A stretch of DNA of 64,000 nt from Maylandia zebra. Lineage: Eukaryota > Chordata > Actinopteri > Cichliformes > Cichlidae. The notes beneath the pieces are model-generated. The model ran no database searches. It was not told the DNA's origin and saw only the letters and a list, made by a program, of their open reading frames with translations. Numbering within the stretch: position 1 is the first letter of the stretch; the number at the start of each line of letters is the position of its first letter. The stretch is from positions 32,289,533 through 32,353,532 of the forward strand of contig NC_135170.1 in NCBI RefSeq assembly GCF_041146795.1, written 5' to 3'. Both the position numbers and the translations under genes were made by a program. Shown here one piece after another: positions 22,266 to 35,900 of the stretch.

Positions 22266-24171
22266 TCGCTGATCTTGTTGTTTAATCAGTGTTGTGTGCA
22301 ACCTCCTCATGATGGAAGCACACTTCACCTCCATTTTCGGGCTTTAGTAGGAGTCAAGATTTGGAAAGATAAATTACAAAAACGAGGTGAGACCTTCACC
22401 TACCTTGTCAGTTTCTTTCTTCCACGCTGCCAGATGTTTATCGACCTTAAAGTTGTTTGAATCTTTCGTACTGTGCCTTCTACCACGGTTTCTCTCCCCT
22501 TGCTAGGCTCGACACCAGCGAGAGCAAGCTAGCAAGGATTAATAAGGCCTTTTCCGGTCAGGAATTTCGCAATAAAAGTCTGTTTCGTCAACATAACACG
22601 GCGTGCATTTTTTTTTAAATTAAGTAAAATACAATTATTTAAAGTAAAATAATCTTGAACTCAAAGCTGTTGGTAAAAAATATTACTTTCGGAGAAAAAG
22701 TATTTTTTTAAACTCTTACTTTACAGGAGAAAAATCAGTATACAGTTACCCATTGTTTTTTAAGGGGTTTTTAATCAATAAATTTAATACCTGCATTTTT
22801 TTAATCTCTCAGTGTGCATTAAAAAGTGAATTTAGATTAAGTTTCGACATAACTTATCAAATAAGCGTCCTAGTGTTTCAAAGGCCAGATTTGCTTTAAA
22901 TGATTTTTGTGTAAACTTGGATAACTTGTTTATTTACTTCCTAATAACTTCCAAAACTTGAAATTAATTAATTATAGGTAGTTACATACATTACTTGAGT
23001 TTATTGCCAGAGAGTCGCGTGGACATGTGTGGTCCTCAAAAGGAAATGTAAATCAGTTAATAAAATGTTAAAACATAATAATAATAATAATCCACTGGTC
23101 CTACTAAAGATTAAGTTGGGGTACTATTAAAATGACCTCACCCAGACTACATGATCACACTCCCATATCACTACACTCAACTTTTCTAGAAAGCTACAAA
23201 GCCATCGTAGTCCACTGGCCTAAGTGTGCGCACTAGCCGCCGGAAGTCCTAAAGAATACAGAAGAACTGAGGTCAATTAAAAATCCTAAACACAAACAGA
23301 ACAAAGCAAGCCCTATACTGAAAGTACAACTCAATGAATGACAGAAATTCAACACCACGGAGCCCAGGTATTTGGGTATATGACTCCTGAGGAAATACTT
23401 TAAAACGAGTCTCTCTGGAGGAAAACCGATCCCCAGTTATTACTCAATCCGCTACAGTAACTCATTCAGGGAACAGTAGATCTACTGCACACATACAGAT
23501 TAGAGTACTGTGTTGAATCAGCTTCCTTCTCTGAGCAAGACAAAGCGGCCTATTACACCTGGTCCTGTGCTACCTTAGCATCTCCCACAAACACAGTTCT
23601 TACAACTGCTGAATCTCCTAAGCACCAAAGGAATCCTTACACTACATATGCACTACATATTTACTAACTAAATGACAAAAAGATAAGCACTTGGGTTTAA
23701 GTTAGGTTTAGGTTAATAGCAATAAATTATTTATTTAATTTTAAAAAAATGATAAACCATTTTATAATGCCGGGGTTTGTGTTATATATAGCATTTTACA
23801 TTCACTTAATACGGCAAATGTCAAGGTGATGCTAATGTATTTAAGTGAATCAGTAAAGCCAGCTTGGATTCTGACCTGGTTTTTTATTTTATTTGTTTAT
23901 TGAAATTGAGACGTATATGTAAGAAAGCCGTCCTAGAAACAAGTCTTTCCACTTCATCTAAATTAGTTTAAATTTTAATTGGAGAAAAGAAAGAAAGAAA
24001 AATACATGTATAGAAACACAAATCAAATCCCTGGGTAAAAAAAAAAAGTTTTAATTTTTTTAAAATATGCTTTGCCACATTTCTTTTACCACTATCTCTG
24101 CTCTTTGAACTCAGGACTCTCTCTCTCTGGCTCTTATCCGTTTTTTAACTCTGCCTAACTTGACGCCTCTC

Positions 24172-24179
24172 TGACGTCA
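24172..24179. promoter_or_regulatory. Palindromic CRE-like site
   Basis: TGACGTCA in a CpG-richer patch of the divergent spacer. It may be an enhancer or the promoter of an unseen transcript; function is inferred from the motif only. Confidence 0.4.
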
Positions 24180-25662
24180 CCTGTTTACTGCCTTCCATTC
24201 GAGAGCACGTTTCACACGTGACAGACGTTTGGGGCCGGGCTCGTGCTCGCTCTGTTCTCGTGCACATGGAGCTGTCCCCCCTAGCCTCATCAAAGCCCAC
24301 CTGCCCTACCAGCTACTCGGAAGTTATGGGCCTGCGTTGTTTCTGCAGTAAAAGCTGGATAGCTCCAGCAGCTGCCGTCCCTCCCTTTAAAGTGTCGTTA
24401 ATGACGCAGCCCTCGGTGAACCAGCAGCCTGAGTGATTTTGGAGTTGTGTGTTTTCTGCCACCTGGCGGTCACAATGAGAGCTTGCAACAGCACACTTGG
24501 GTGCCGAATAAACATCTATCCAATGATCAGTATGAGCCGCTCGTATTGCTGTGATTATTACACTGCTATTTGGAAACACCTGAGAGTAGTGTAATTATGT
24601 TAGCTGTAGTCTAGCAGTTATATTGAGAAAAAGTGCAACATCACTGTCTGAAATTGCACAATAGTAAAAAAAAAAAAAAAGTGGGTCAGCAGCTCTAAAT
24701 GTGGCATTTCTTCCTTTCTTTCTTGCGAGGCCAGAAGAAACTAATTGTCAGCACAGCCCTGATATCATCATCACGTTCAGTAGCTATAGATCAGCATGAA
24801 TTTGGAGTCATGTTTCTCTCAGCTGGCGCTCGGCAGGGAGATGTGGTCCTTTTGTAGCTAGATGCTCTTTTGCACTCTCCTCAGGATCTTCCTTGAGCTT
24901 TATAAATCTGTGTTTATATATTTCCCAAATAGACATTAACGTTGACATTTATCCTTTTAATAAGTTGCAATCAAATAAATATTGATCATAGCAGCTCTTG
25001 GTCACAGTAAAATTTTTCTAAACACATAAAACGGTTGTAAATCGATGAATTATTTAAACCCCAATCAGCCACACTATTTTAGCAGCATAGGGCTATCATA
25101 CAAAAACTCTATTATTTCTCTGTGATGGATATCTTCTGTTCTAATGTAATTATCTTGCTGGTGTAGAGGGGATGTAGGGATGCCTGAAACTGCGACTGCA
25201 TCTGAAAGGTACCATCTGTTCATCCCCACCAAGATCAGTGCCAGAAATATTGTTTTTGAAATATCCCTGAAAGCAGCGAGTTTGTCTAAGGCCTGCCGAT
25301 CTGCTCTGGTTATTCAGCTGCAATTTGACAGCCGAGTAACCCATTATGTTCAGAATATCTAAATTTAGATATTTTCATCTTTCCAGTAACTGTAGAGTTT
25401 TAGTATTAGTATTAGTGTGTAGTATTGTATTGATCATTCTGGTCATGTCAAGGCAAGATGATCAGATCCCACAAAGTTTGAGGCAAAGAGTGTTATATTT
25501 TGATGTAACTGTGAACAATATTTTATTTAAATGAAACTTTCCAAAAGCATAAAGGGAAGTTTAGGAATATTTTTATGGTCTTATGTGATATTCTTGAGCC
25601 ACATTCACATTAAAATGCTGTGCATGCCCACATTTTTCTGTCTTTGAAACCAGTACATTTTG

Positions 25663-26323
25663 GTCTGTTGGTCTTCCATGGTCTCTTGTGTTCTGGGGGC
25701 CTCTGGATGTCTGGAGTTTTGATCTCCTCCATACCCGCTTCACACCCTGGAGGACGGGGCTGTGGCCCCCCCACACTCCCTAGCAGATCATTACATGGAG
25801 AAACCTTTGGAATGCAAGCATGCTGATCCACACAGGTATGCACACATGGGTATTCACAGACGCGGACTAAAGCTTTCTTGGCTGCTGCCTCAAAGCACAC
25901 TGTGCGCTGTCTATCTTGCGTGCTGCACAATATCGTTTATTATTTAGTAAATATTGATATCTATGACTAGCTAGTTTATTGTGATGGTGCTTTGTTTTCT
26001 CTATTATTATGTTGCTCTTTGTTGTTTGCTGTCTCCTCTGTTTGTTTTTTTTTGTTTGTTTGTTTTTTTTCTCCATACAGGTGACCCAGGAGTTCTTTTT
26101 TTTTTTCTCTCTCTCTTCCCCCCCCTTCTCACCGTCTCTTCTCCCCTTTGGTTTTCTTTCTTTCTCTCCCCCTCTTTCTCTCATTCATTCCCCCTGTCCT
26201 ATTTATTTAAAAAAAAAAAAAAAAAAAATGACAAAGGATGAACTGAAGCTCTGCCATCACGTAATGTCGCATACTGCTGTTTCTGATGTCATTTAATAAA
26301 AAAAAAAAAAAAAAAAAAAAAAA
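25663..26323 (+). mobile_element. LINE 3' end with poly-A tail and 17-bp TSD
   Basis: The insert ends in a run of about 25 A (26298-26323). It is bracketed by a perfect direct repeat GAAACCAGTACATTTTG at 25646-25662 and 26324-26340, the signature of target-primed reverse transcription. The interior is non-coding, with T- and CT-rich tracts and a second A-run at 26211-26228. It resembles the 3' UTR of a poly-A-tailed (L1-like) fish LINE, 5'-truncated; the clade is inferred from the tail and long TSD. Confidence 0.8.
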
Positions 26324-26864
26324 GAAACCAGTACATTTTGTAACATCCTTTCTTCTTCTTCCTTTAAGTGAGCTGAGTCATTGGTTTGTTTAAAAAAGAA
26401 AGTGCTGAAACCTAATTTTGAGTAGTCTAGAGTAGCTTTCATGTAATAATTTCCTCATTATTTTAGCTAAAGTTTACATCAAGTACTTAACACATGTACT
26501 GTGTGTTGGGATGTGCACAGTCTTTTGATGTAGGTGTTCATCCTAACTGTGAGGCACTTTGTAACTGTGTTTGTTGTTGTCGTTGTTGTTGTTTTAGACT
26601 ACAACTAAAGTTATTCTTTTTTCTTTTTCTAATCCATTGCTGTTTAGAGTCAGCGTTGTTTTCTGCCCTCTAGTGGTTGTCATGTGCATTACATAAAAAT
26701 TTACATTAAGGTATTCAGACATAATAGGTCATTGCCTGTAGCTGACAATCAAATCAAATCAAATCAAATAATACCATAAACTCTTACATAAATATTGGCC
26801 TCTGTAATAATATTAAAGCGTTTAAAATATAATTTAAAAACAAAGCAGTACAAATTACGTTCTG

Positions 26865-26930
26865 ATTGGGTGTTTTCTGACATGACGTTGCCATGGGCGG
26901 GGTTTTGCATTAGCAGGAAGCTTGACGTCA
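26865..26930 (+). promoter_or_regulatory. tbc1d17: tbc1d17 core promoter elements
   Basis: Within 105 bp of the start codon lie an inverted CCAAT box (ATTGG, 26865-26869), a GC box (GGGCGGGG, 26895-26902) and a full CRE palindrome TGACGTCA (26923-26930). There is no TATA box. This pattern fits a TATA-less housekeeping promoter. Confidence 0.65.
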
Positions 26931-26966
26931 CGTTTGTTTTGGGAGAACGACGGAGACGACAGGAAA

Positions 26967-29900
26967 ATGGAGCAAAGCGCTGAGGATTATAAGGTACTCC
27001 TGAATTAAATGTTTAACACGTTTTCACTGGCTGTTTCTGTGAATGTTCGTAACTGTGCTGTTGAATATTGGGCAGAACTTCTGATAGCTGACTAATGGTA
27101 GCATCTAAAGCTAGCTGTGGATCTCCAGTACCGTTCGTTAAGCTCGAGCTGGGCTACGTGGTGCTTTAGCTCGATATAAGCTGGATATATTTTTTTGTAT
27201 AGTTGTGTGTATAACCACACAGACATGAAAGCTTAAAGTGTGTTCAGAAAGTCGCGAACTTAATTCAACTTTTCCTGCTTGGCTGTCTCGCTTTCACCCA
27301 CTGACCTGAGCAGAGCAGTGACTTTATAGTCATGTGATGTGAATGTGTCATTTACCAGTTCTTTGCTATGATTTACCTGCCGGGTCAGCTGTTTGACTGG
27401 TCACGTGGTGCACGGGCTCGTTAATCACATTTGGGCACTGGGTGGGCTACGTTTGCATTTATTTATTTTTTATTAGTATCATTTAGTTTTTAATTTTAGT
27501 TTGCTGTCCAGTTTTCCAAAAAGTTTTAGCCGTCGTCAATCATTTTTCAAATGAGGTTTAAAAATAACAGGAAAATACGTTAATCTTCTAAATAAGGTCT
27601 CGACGACCTCGTTTGCCATAACTATATGCTATTAAGGCGTTTGAGCTATTTCCTAGGAAATACCGAGCTGTCATTTAGCTTCCTGAGTTGAACCCACCAT
27701 GGTTTTTGTGGGTTAATGCTTGTGGTGTTGACTGACAAAGACTGAAACTAAATGAGCTAATTTTATAGGTTGAGTGTTATCATGTAAGTATTTCAGTTAG
27801 TTCTCATGATTTCTAAAGTTTACGTTATTTTTACAATGATCACGTTTTGTTTTTCTCACTTGACCTCAGATAACTACGAGTTAGTTTGTATCAGCTGTGT
27901 TTGACGTTAATTCTTGTTTCCATCTGCCATGTGATGAGTTTATTCCACGTGGATGTTTGTTTTTTTTTAACTGCAAGACAGTAAACTTTCTTTGTTTACA
28001 ACCAACCTGCTGTCAGTGTGGTACCACCAATTAGCCCGAAGTCAGGAACACAGACCTGTTTGGCGACCACTGGTTCCTAAGGCAAAGTGGCTGCTGGAGG
28101 ATTTTGGGTTGCCAGGAGGTCACTGACCAGTTTGTGTGTGTGACTGGGGCTGAAAAGACACGTTGGGCTATGGGAGGACGCCAGAGTACCTGGAGAGAAC
28201 CCAATCAGGTGTATTGAGAACATGCAAATTCCACAATGATTGGGCAAAAACAGGGCTGGGCTAGCCTGAAATGCTGCTTAGATGTCACACAGAGTGCCTA
28301 GCCTTTGTGAAGAGGTGTGGACAACCTCTTTACCTTGAGAACACCAGTAGCGATAGGAATTCTGACTATGCACAGGTCATTAAATCCTTGCTCTTTGTAT
28401 ATGGTTCAAGTTCAACTTCTGAGAGAAACAAGTGGTGTTCAACCACACAAGGTATCAGTTATACTGTAGTTATTGATGACTGATTAAAATAATCTTTAGG
28501 CTAATTCTTATTATCTGCCTGTTTGAGTGACTGAAATTTGACACCAATAAAAAAAAAAAAAACCACCTTTAACTGCAAATACATTTTACACTTAATTTCT
28601 GCTACTTCATATTTATGTGGGGCTTTTTTCTCCTCAGCTGATATTTGAGAAGGAGGGGGTATACCTCCACACAAATGCCAAGAGGAGTAACCAGGACACT
28701 AGTATCCCAGGGTTCATCCGCATTGTGGAGCGGGTAAGAAAGTCTGTGTGAGCTAAGACTGTTTAGGTCAAAGGTATGATCAGGAAAGCACGGGGGTAAC
28801 CTATCATGTCTTTATTTTTTCAGGCTGGGCTGCCAGCTCTAGAGTGGAGTCCACTGGAGGATGACGGTCGCAACGCTCCTGCTGTACTCTACAGCAAAAA
28901 GGTTGGGAACCATCTATTTGCTACATGCTGAAAAATAAAAAGTATTTGTTATTAGCTCGACTAGGATTCTCATCCAATAATCTCCACCTGATCAGGATGG
29001 TGATGGAGGGGAAGAGGATACAAACTTTGACCCGGGCTATGAGCCAGACTGGGCAGTTATAAGCACCGTGAAGAAAGAACGAGAACACGTCCCAGTCAAA
29101 AGTTCAGGTGCAGTCTGCTTTTCTGGTGATCCTAGCAAAGGCTCGTGCTCAGAAAACTAAAAACTCCTCTTTTTTCCACAGGTCAGTGGGCGTTCTCGCT
29201 GCCTCTCTCAGAGCTGTACTCTCTTCGGAGGTCTCGGTTCTCCTTGGGTCGAAACTTTCTCGTGCTGACTAGTAGAGGTGGCCACCCACTGCCTCCTTTG
29301 CACTTCCACAGAGGAGGAACCCGGGAACTGCTGAGGGCACTTCAGCGCTACATTATTCTGGACCCGTAAGCATCACTGCAATCATTTTAGCAGCAGATTT
29401 CTAATTACAGTGGAATGCCAGCATTGTTTACATGCTGGAGAAACCCAGATTAGTACCTCAGTTTCAGATGCCCTTTGCTTCTTTGTCAGCGTGTCATGTG
29501 GTTTCTGTTCTTGTTATCAGGTCACCACTTGACGGGCGGCTCTTCCTTGCCTACCCCCAGGACTCAGGCACGCTCCCTCAGTCCTTTGATAGGCTGCAGT
29601 TTCTTGATGATGGAGGCAATGATCTTGTCTCAGTAAGTAGAGTTTTTTGTTGTTATTTTTTTAGAGGATAGTGTATGTTGGATTTCTAATGAGTAATTTT
29701 CTTAAGTAATCTCGCACTTAGTAATTCATAGATTTTAAAATGATTAACTTGTCCATTAACACCAGTGACCCAGTGATGAGGTCATCTTCCACCGAAGCAG
29801 CATCAGAACTTGAAAACAAAAGCTAATGTGGAAGTGCCAAAATCTCAATTTCCTCTAAAAGCAGCTTGAGCTATATAGATCCCCGATGTTAACACCTCCA

Positions 29901-32900
29901 ACTGCAGAGTAGTAATAAACATGTTTATAGCATTTTTGCAGTTCAGAGTTTTTGGCCTCCAGAGCCAGTCTCCCCTCGGATGACTACTAAATTCCGAAAC
30001 CAATTTCTGATGTTTTTATGTTTAAAGTAGGTTGCATTATTTGGGCATGGTCACATTGACAGTTGGATGCCATCACAGGCAGATTTGTCCAGTAGCTGTT
30101 TACCAGCCTTCACCTCAATTACCTGCACTAACTGTACTAATAGATCACACAAAATAGAAATTATTAGCAGGTTTCTGTATCTGTGCACTGCTCTCATACA
30201 GATTATGCATATAGAAAGCAAGATTACTGATACACTGGATAAAAAGAAATATGCAGTTGGTATTTTTGTTGATCTCAAAAAGGCCTTCGACACAATCAAT
30301 CACTCAATTTTATTGGATAAATTGCAAAGATATGGTATTCGAGGGAAAGCTGGTAACTGGTTAAAAAGTTACCTAACGGGTCGGGAACAATATGTTAACA
30401 TAGGGCATTACCATTCAGAGAAACTTGGTATTACATGTGGTGTTCCCCAAGGGTCAGTGTTGGGACCAAAACTTTTCAATGTATACATAAATGATATTTT
30501 TGATGTTTCTCAAGTACTTAAACTCATACTGTTCGCAGATGACACCAACATATTTTTCAGTAGCGATGATTATACTGATCTTGTAATGACCGTAAACAGG
30601 GAGCTAAAATTAATTTAAAAATGGATGGACATAAATAAATTATCATTAAATATAAATAAAACTAAAGCAATGTTTTTTGGTAATTTAAAATATAATATAG
30701 AATTACCAATTATCATTGAAGGTGTACCAACTGATAATGTGAGTGAAAACAAATTTTTGGGAGTTATAATTGATAACAAAATTTCATGGAAACCCCACGT
30801 CAGACACATAAAAACCTAAATTTCCAGAAGCCTCGCAGTTTTGAACAAAGTGAAACAATTCCTTGATAAAGATGCACTTCGTACTCTGTACTGTACCCTG
30901 GTTCTTCCATATCTTACATATTGTGTGGAAGTGTGGGGAAATACATATAAAAATACAACTAATCCATTAGTCACAGTACAGAAACGAGCACTGCGTATTA
31001 TTCACAAGGCTGGTTATCTAGATCATACTCACAAACTCTCTCTTCAGGCAAAGTTACTTAAATTCCAGGATCTGGTTAATTACAATACATCCATAATTTT
31101 GTATAAAGCTTTTACTAAACTTTTACCGGCAAATTTACAAACTAGATTTGAAATTCGAGAAAAGGTTTATAATGTGAGAGGCTTTGGAGAATTCAAATTA
31201 CCCAGAACTCGAACAACCCGTAAAGGTTTTTGTGTGTCTGTATGTGGTGTGAAAATCTGGAACAGTCTGAGTTTACAACTTAAACAATGCAAAAATATTC
31301 ATAGATTTAAATTTCTCTACAAACAGTTGGTCTGGTCACAGTATACTCAATGATGCTTTTAGTGTGCTCTGTAATGTCTGTCCTCTTACCATTGCTGGTA
31401 TGGATTCCAAAAAAAAAAAAAAAGTGTGAGTATGTATGTACATATATGTACATGTGTGTGTAGATATATATGTATGTATATGTATGTGTGTTTGTTACTT
31501 GTAGTTATTACTGCCTGTTACCTGTGGTAATGGAATTTATAATTTATATATTCTGTATTCAGTTATGAAGGCTCTAATTGTTGTTTGCGAGCTGCCGTTT
31601 AGATGCTTGTATGTGCCCGGGGCTGTTGATGGGTCTGTATGCAATGATGGGCGTAGCTGCGGGAAGTTTATTGTTTTGTTTTGTTTTTTGTTGATGAGTG
31701 AGTATAGGGGTGGGATTTAATAAGTTTTCTTCGTCCCACTCCTTTTTCAGGCAATTTTTGTTTTTTGTTTTGTGCATTTTATGTTCAATATAGGTATTTG
31801 TTGTGCCTGAAAATGAACAAATAAATGAAATGAATGAAGATGGGATCGGCCAAAAACGAAACCATCAGAGCTTCAAACAGGTTCCACCAAGTCAAGTCAA
31901 GTCAAGTGGCATTTCATTTCAATCATATGCAGTGGTACAGTACACAGTGAAACGAGACAATGGTCCTCCAAGACCTTGGTGCTACATAACAGACAATCAA
32001 CACAGGACTACATGTGGTGGCAGCGACACAGTGGTTTCATCTGTCTTTTTTAATCATAGCCTTTGGTACCAGCTAACATTAGTGAAGGAAACATCATACT
32101 TAAAACGACAGGCCTTCATTTGCATAAACATTCTTTTTTTTTTTCACCTATAACAGAGATTTATCCATGACCCGTATGCCACTACATTTGGTGGATTCTC
32201 CAAAGTCACAAATTTCTTCAGGGCAGCACTTCGGCCTCCAGAGTCCCCCATCCACACACGTACTCCTCAGGATCCCAGTTTGCCTCCACAGCCTGATGAA
32301 GAGCCCGGATTCGAACTCATCACCTGCGTAAGAGAAAGATACAAAAAGATAATTTGAGCGCGGATAGATGGAATAAAAAATAAGTTATTAATGTTTGATT
32401 TTATTTCTTTCATCAAGGGTGTGGAACTTGGTCCCAAACCAGATGTAACAAGGGGACAGCCTCTGGATAAGTGGGAGGAGTTTTTGGACTCTGAGGGGCG
32501 AGTGACTTGCAAAGAAAAAATCAAAGAACTTGTGTTCAGAGGGGTAGGACAGTAAATAGAGTTAGGCTACGTTCACACTGCAGGTCTTAATGCTCAATTC
32601 CAATTTTTTGATCAAATCCGATTTTTTTTGTCTGGTTGTTCACACTACAAATAAAATGCGACAGCAAACGCGCTCTAGTGTGAACCCTCAAAGCGGCCCG
32701 CATGCGCAAAAGAAGACGTCACACACAACGTGCTCTGTTTAGACCCAGAGCAAACAATATTGTATGACTGATGGCCCTTAATATAAAGACTTCAGACTTT
32801 ACGTTTCCCAATTTTTGCTTTAAGTTATTTTGTTATTTACATAATAATGTAAATAACAAAATAATGATCCTTATTGCTGTTTTAGAGAGGAGCGGTGCTT

Positions 32901-35900
32901 CAAAGGATAGTTGCAGATTTCTGTCAGAATCTGCAGATTATACAGTACAAATAAAATGTTCACGTTTCTCCAACGTTGTATTCCCAACAGTTTCACTGGA
33001 TGGCCAGGAAGCGTTCGCGATGTCTTATCGGGCGCTTCTCCGGAGCTGATGATTGGCGTCTGTCTTGCGTCAGTGACGTAAAAGATGGATTTCATGCGAC
33101 TTGACCGTTCAAACAGCAGTCGCTTTCTAAAACATCGGATATGTATCGGATTCAGTACCACATACGAAAGTGACTCAGATCGGATTTGAAAATATCGGAT
33201 TTGTGCCGTTCACACTGTCATAGCATGATCGGATATGGGTCGCATAGGGTCAAAAAAGTCGGATTTGATGCACTTTCGCCTGCAGTGTGAACGTAGCCTT
33301 AGAGACAAACATGTGTTTCTCATGTTTAACCAGGTGTGTATTCTTTGATGGGGTTTTTGTGTATCTTGCAGGGCATCACACACTCACTGAGGAAGGAGAT
33401 ATGGAAATTCCTGCTGGGGTTTTATCCGTGGAACAGCACTGCCAAGGAAAGAGAGGACATTCTTCGGGTCAAAACGTTAGTAGAATTTTTTTTTCCTGTC
33501 ATATCTTTATGATAATTTATTGAAGCTTTGGGAAACACTCTCATTGCCTTGCTTGGTAAATGGTAAATGGACTGGTTCTTATATAGCGCTTTTCTACTCC
33601 ACCTGAGCGCTCAAAACACTTTATACAACTTGCCCTGTTCACACACATTTCCTACAAAAGTGCTTTCATAGCTAATATTCAAACACACATACACACACTC
33701 CGTTGGGTACATCAGAGAGTAACTTTGGGTTAGTAGCCAGGGTTCGAACCACCAACCTTCCAATTAGTAGATGACCTGCTCTCCCTCCCTCCTGAGCTAG
33801 CTGCAGACACTTTTTTTCTTTTTTAAGGCTTAGCAGCGAGCCAGTGTATTTCCTAAAATCTTGAACTATTCACTTGCTTTAACAACCCTTCTGCGTGTGC
33901 AGGGATGAGTACTTCAGGATGAAGGTGCAGTGGAAGTCTGTCAGTGAAGAGCAGGAGATGAGAAACTCCCTCCTCAGAGGATACAGAAGCCTGATAGGTC
34001 AGTGCGTCTAATAACAGAAGATCTGTTCAGCGTTTAGTCAGCTGCCCGTCAGAAGTTAAACTGTCTTTGTTCTGTTGTGACAGAGAGAGACGTCAACAGG
34101 ACAGACAGACACAACACTTTCTTCTCTGGGAATGACAATCCGGGACTGACCCTGCTTCATGACGTGCTGATGACTTACTGCATGTACAACTTTGATCTGG
34201 GTGTGTATTTATGAACCGCTGGTAAACAGATGTGCACTTCATAAATTGATCACCGGTACATGTGACTGCCAAAAAGACCACCTTTGGTAGTTTCCTGGTC
34301 TGGATCTTTCAGGTGTAATGCCACAATCTTCCCAGAAGTGGGCGACCCAACAAATTCGCCCCAAGGTCACACTGTGCAAGGCACATAGAAATAGCAGAAA
34401 ACCCATGAGCTAAGTTCATGACAAGTATGGCTTGTTTGTAAAAGTTGCCAGGAGAAAGCCCGTTCTCTCTAAAAAGAACATGGCACAGGTTTAGAAAGAG
34501 CAAACTACAAGACTTCAGGAACAATGAAACCAAAGTAGACGTGTTGGGCCATGAAGAACAGTGCCACGGCTTTGCAGTCACTGACTAGACCATGAACTCT
34601 TCTGTATACAAAAGTATTCCACAGTCAAATGTAAGGCTGTACAAGAGCTAAAGCTTGGCCCAAATTGGGTCATCTAACAGGACATCCTCTCCCAAGCACA
34701 ACAGCAAATCTACAACAGAATGTTTTAAGAGAGTAATCCCTTCAAAGCCCAATTAACTGAAGCAATGCTGTAAAGAAGAGTGGACCAAAACTCCTCCAGA
34801 TACTGATGAAGTCATATAGAAACCCATCACGTCAACCTATTGCTGCTAAAATTGGTTCTCTAAGTACACCACGTGATTCAGTAGCTTACTTTCACATGAC
34901 TTCATATTGTTTGTATATGAAAATAAAAGTTGAACAAGCATTACGGTGCCAGTACAAGTGGCGTCTGATGACCAGAAAGATTTGTAACAACAGGAGGAAA
35001 CGTATTCTACGACTTCCTGTTACTTAACTGGCTAATTTTCTCTACTTCATTGTGTTCAGCAAACAACAAAATAAACAGTGAAACAACAGAGATGTCCATG
35101 ATGTTTTAAGACCAATCAACAAAGGGTTTGGCAGCGATTAAAAGCGGTTTGAGTAAAGTATGTATGTAAATATGTTTGTAACACAGGTCTCCTTTTTCAT
35201 CGGTGCAGGTTATGTGCAGGGGATGAGTGATCTTCTTTCTCCTATCCTGTTCGTCACCCAGAATGAGGTGGAGTCATTCTGGTGTCTGACAGGATTCATG
35301 GAGCTGGTGGTTAGTAAAAATATCTGTTCTCTTTTTTGTTACCGTCTGTCACAACCCGTGATCTTCTGTTGAGACACACAAGAGCTTTTAAAGCTGTTAC
35401 TCTATATTTGAGTCGATTTCTGCTCCGAATGGAGAATAATTAACTCTGCTGCAGCACAAACATAACCTTTGAAAGTTTAAATGCACTTGGGCCAGTGAAG
35501 TGATTTTTGTGCAGTGACTTAAGACCTCATCAACATTTGATTTGAATGAATATAAAAAACGCCCACACTTAAAACTGCTTTGGATGTCTCTCAGTGTGCT
35601 CTTCGGCTAACTCGCCGCTGTCTCCAGTTGTGAAGCAACCACAAAAACACTCACTGGATTTTGGTTTGTAGCCTGAGGCTGTTTGCCAACAATCACAAGC
35701 ATTACACCTTATTAAATGTTAAATAAATGCACATTCTCTCTCTTAAAAAAAAATGTCATCTGGTTCTATGTTGTGCTGAAATGTGATATTAATCATTGAG
35801 ATCTGGGGAAGCAGTGAAAGAAAAACAATAATGAAATTAGCGGAGTGTCAAAGCAGAAACATCCAAAAGATTGATGTATTTGTAAGAAGCCGTAGACTCC

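Larger units (their letters stand above)
20486..22500 (-). other. akt1s1: akt1s1 5' UTR exons and introns
   Basis: Minus-strand splice signals suggest two untranslated exons. One spans 20820-20655, with a T-rich TTTTTTTAG acceptor and a GTGAGT donor. The first ends at 22404 with donor GTAGGT and probably starts near 22500. This is inferred from splice motifs only. The intron between them holds a tRNA-like SINE and a CTG/TTG repeat. Confidence 0.45.
22560..26860. other. Spacer between head-to-head akt1s1 and tbc1d17
   Basis: A 4.3 kb divergent-promoter interval. It is AT-rich to about 24.1 kb, with no gene or known repeat. A more GC- and CpG-rich patch at 24.15-24.45 kb contains a palindromic CRE. 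A LINE tail occupies 25663-26323. No coding exon is supported. Confidence 0.45.

Noticed and set aside
22069-22460. Open frames with Cys or Leu runs near the akt1s1 first exon
   Set aside because: Produced by the CTG/TTG repeat; not a gene.
25867-26296. Lys/Glu-rich and Phe/Leu-rich frames
   Set aside because: They translate the T-, CT- and A-rich tail of the LINE insertion.
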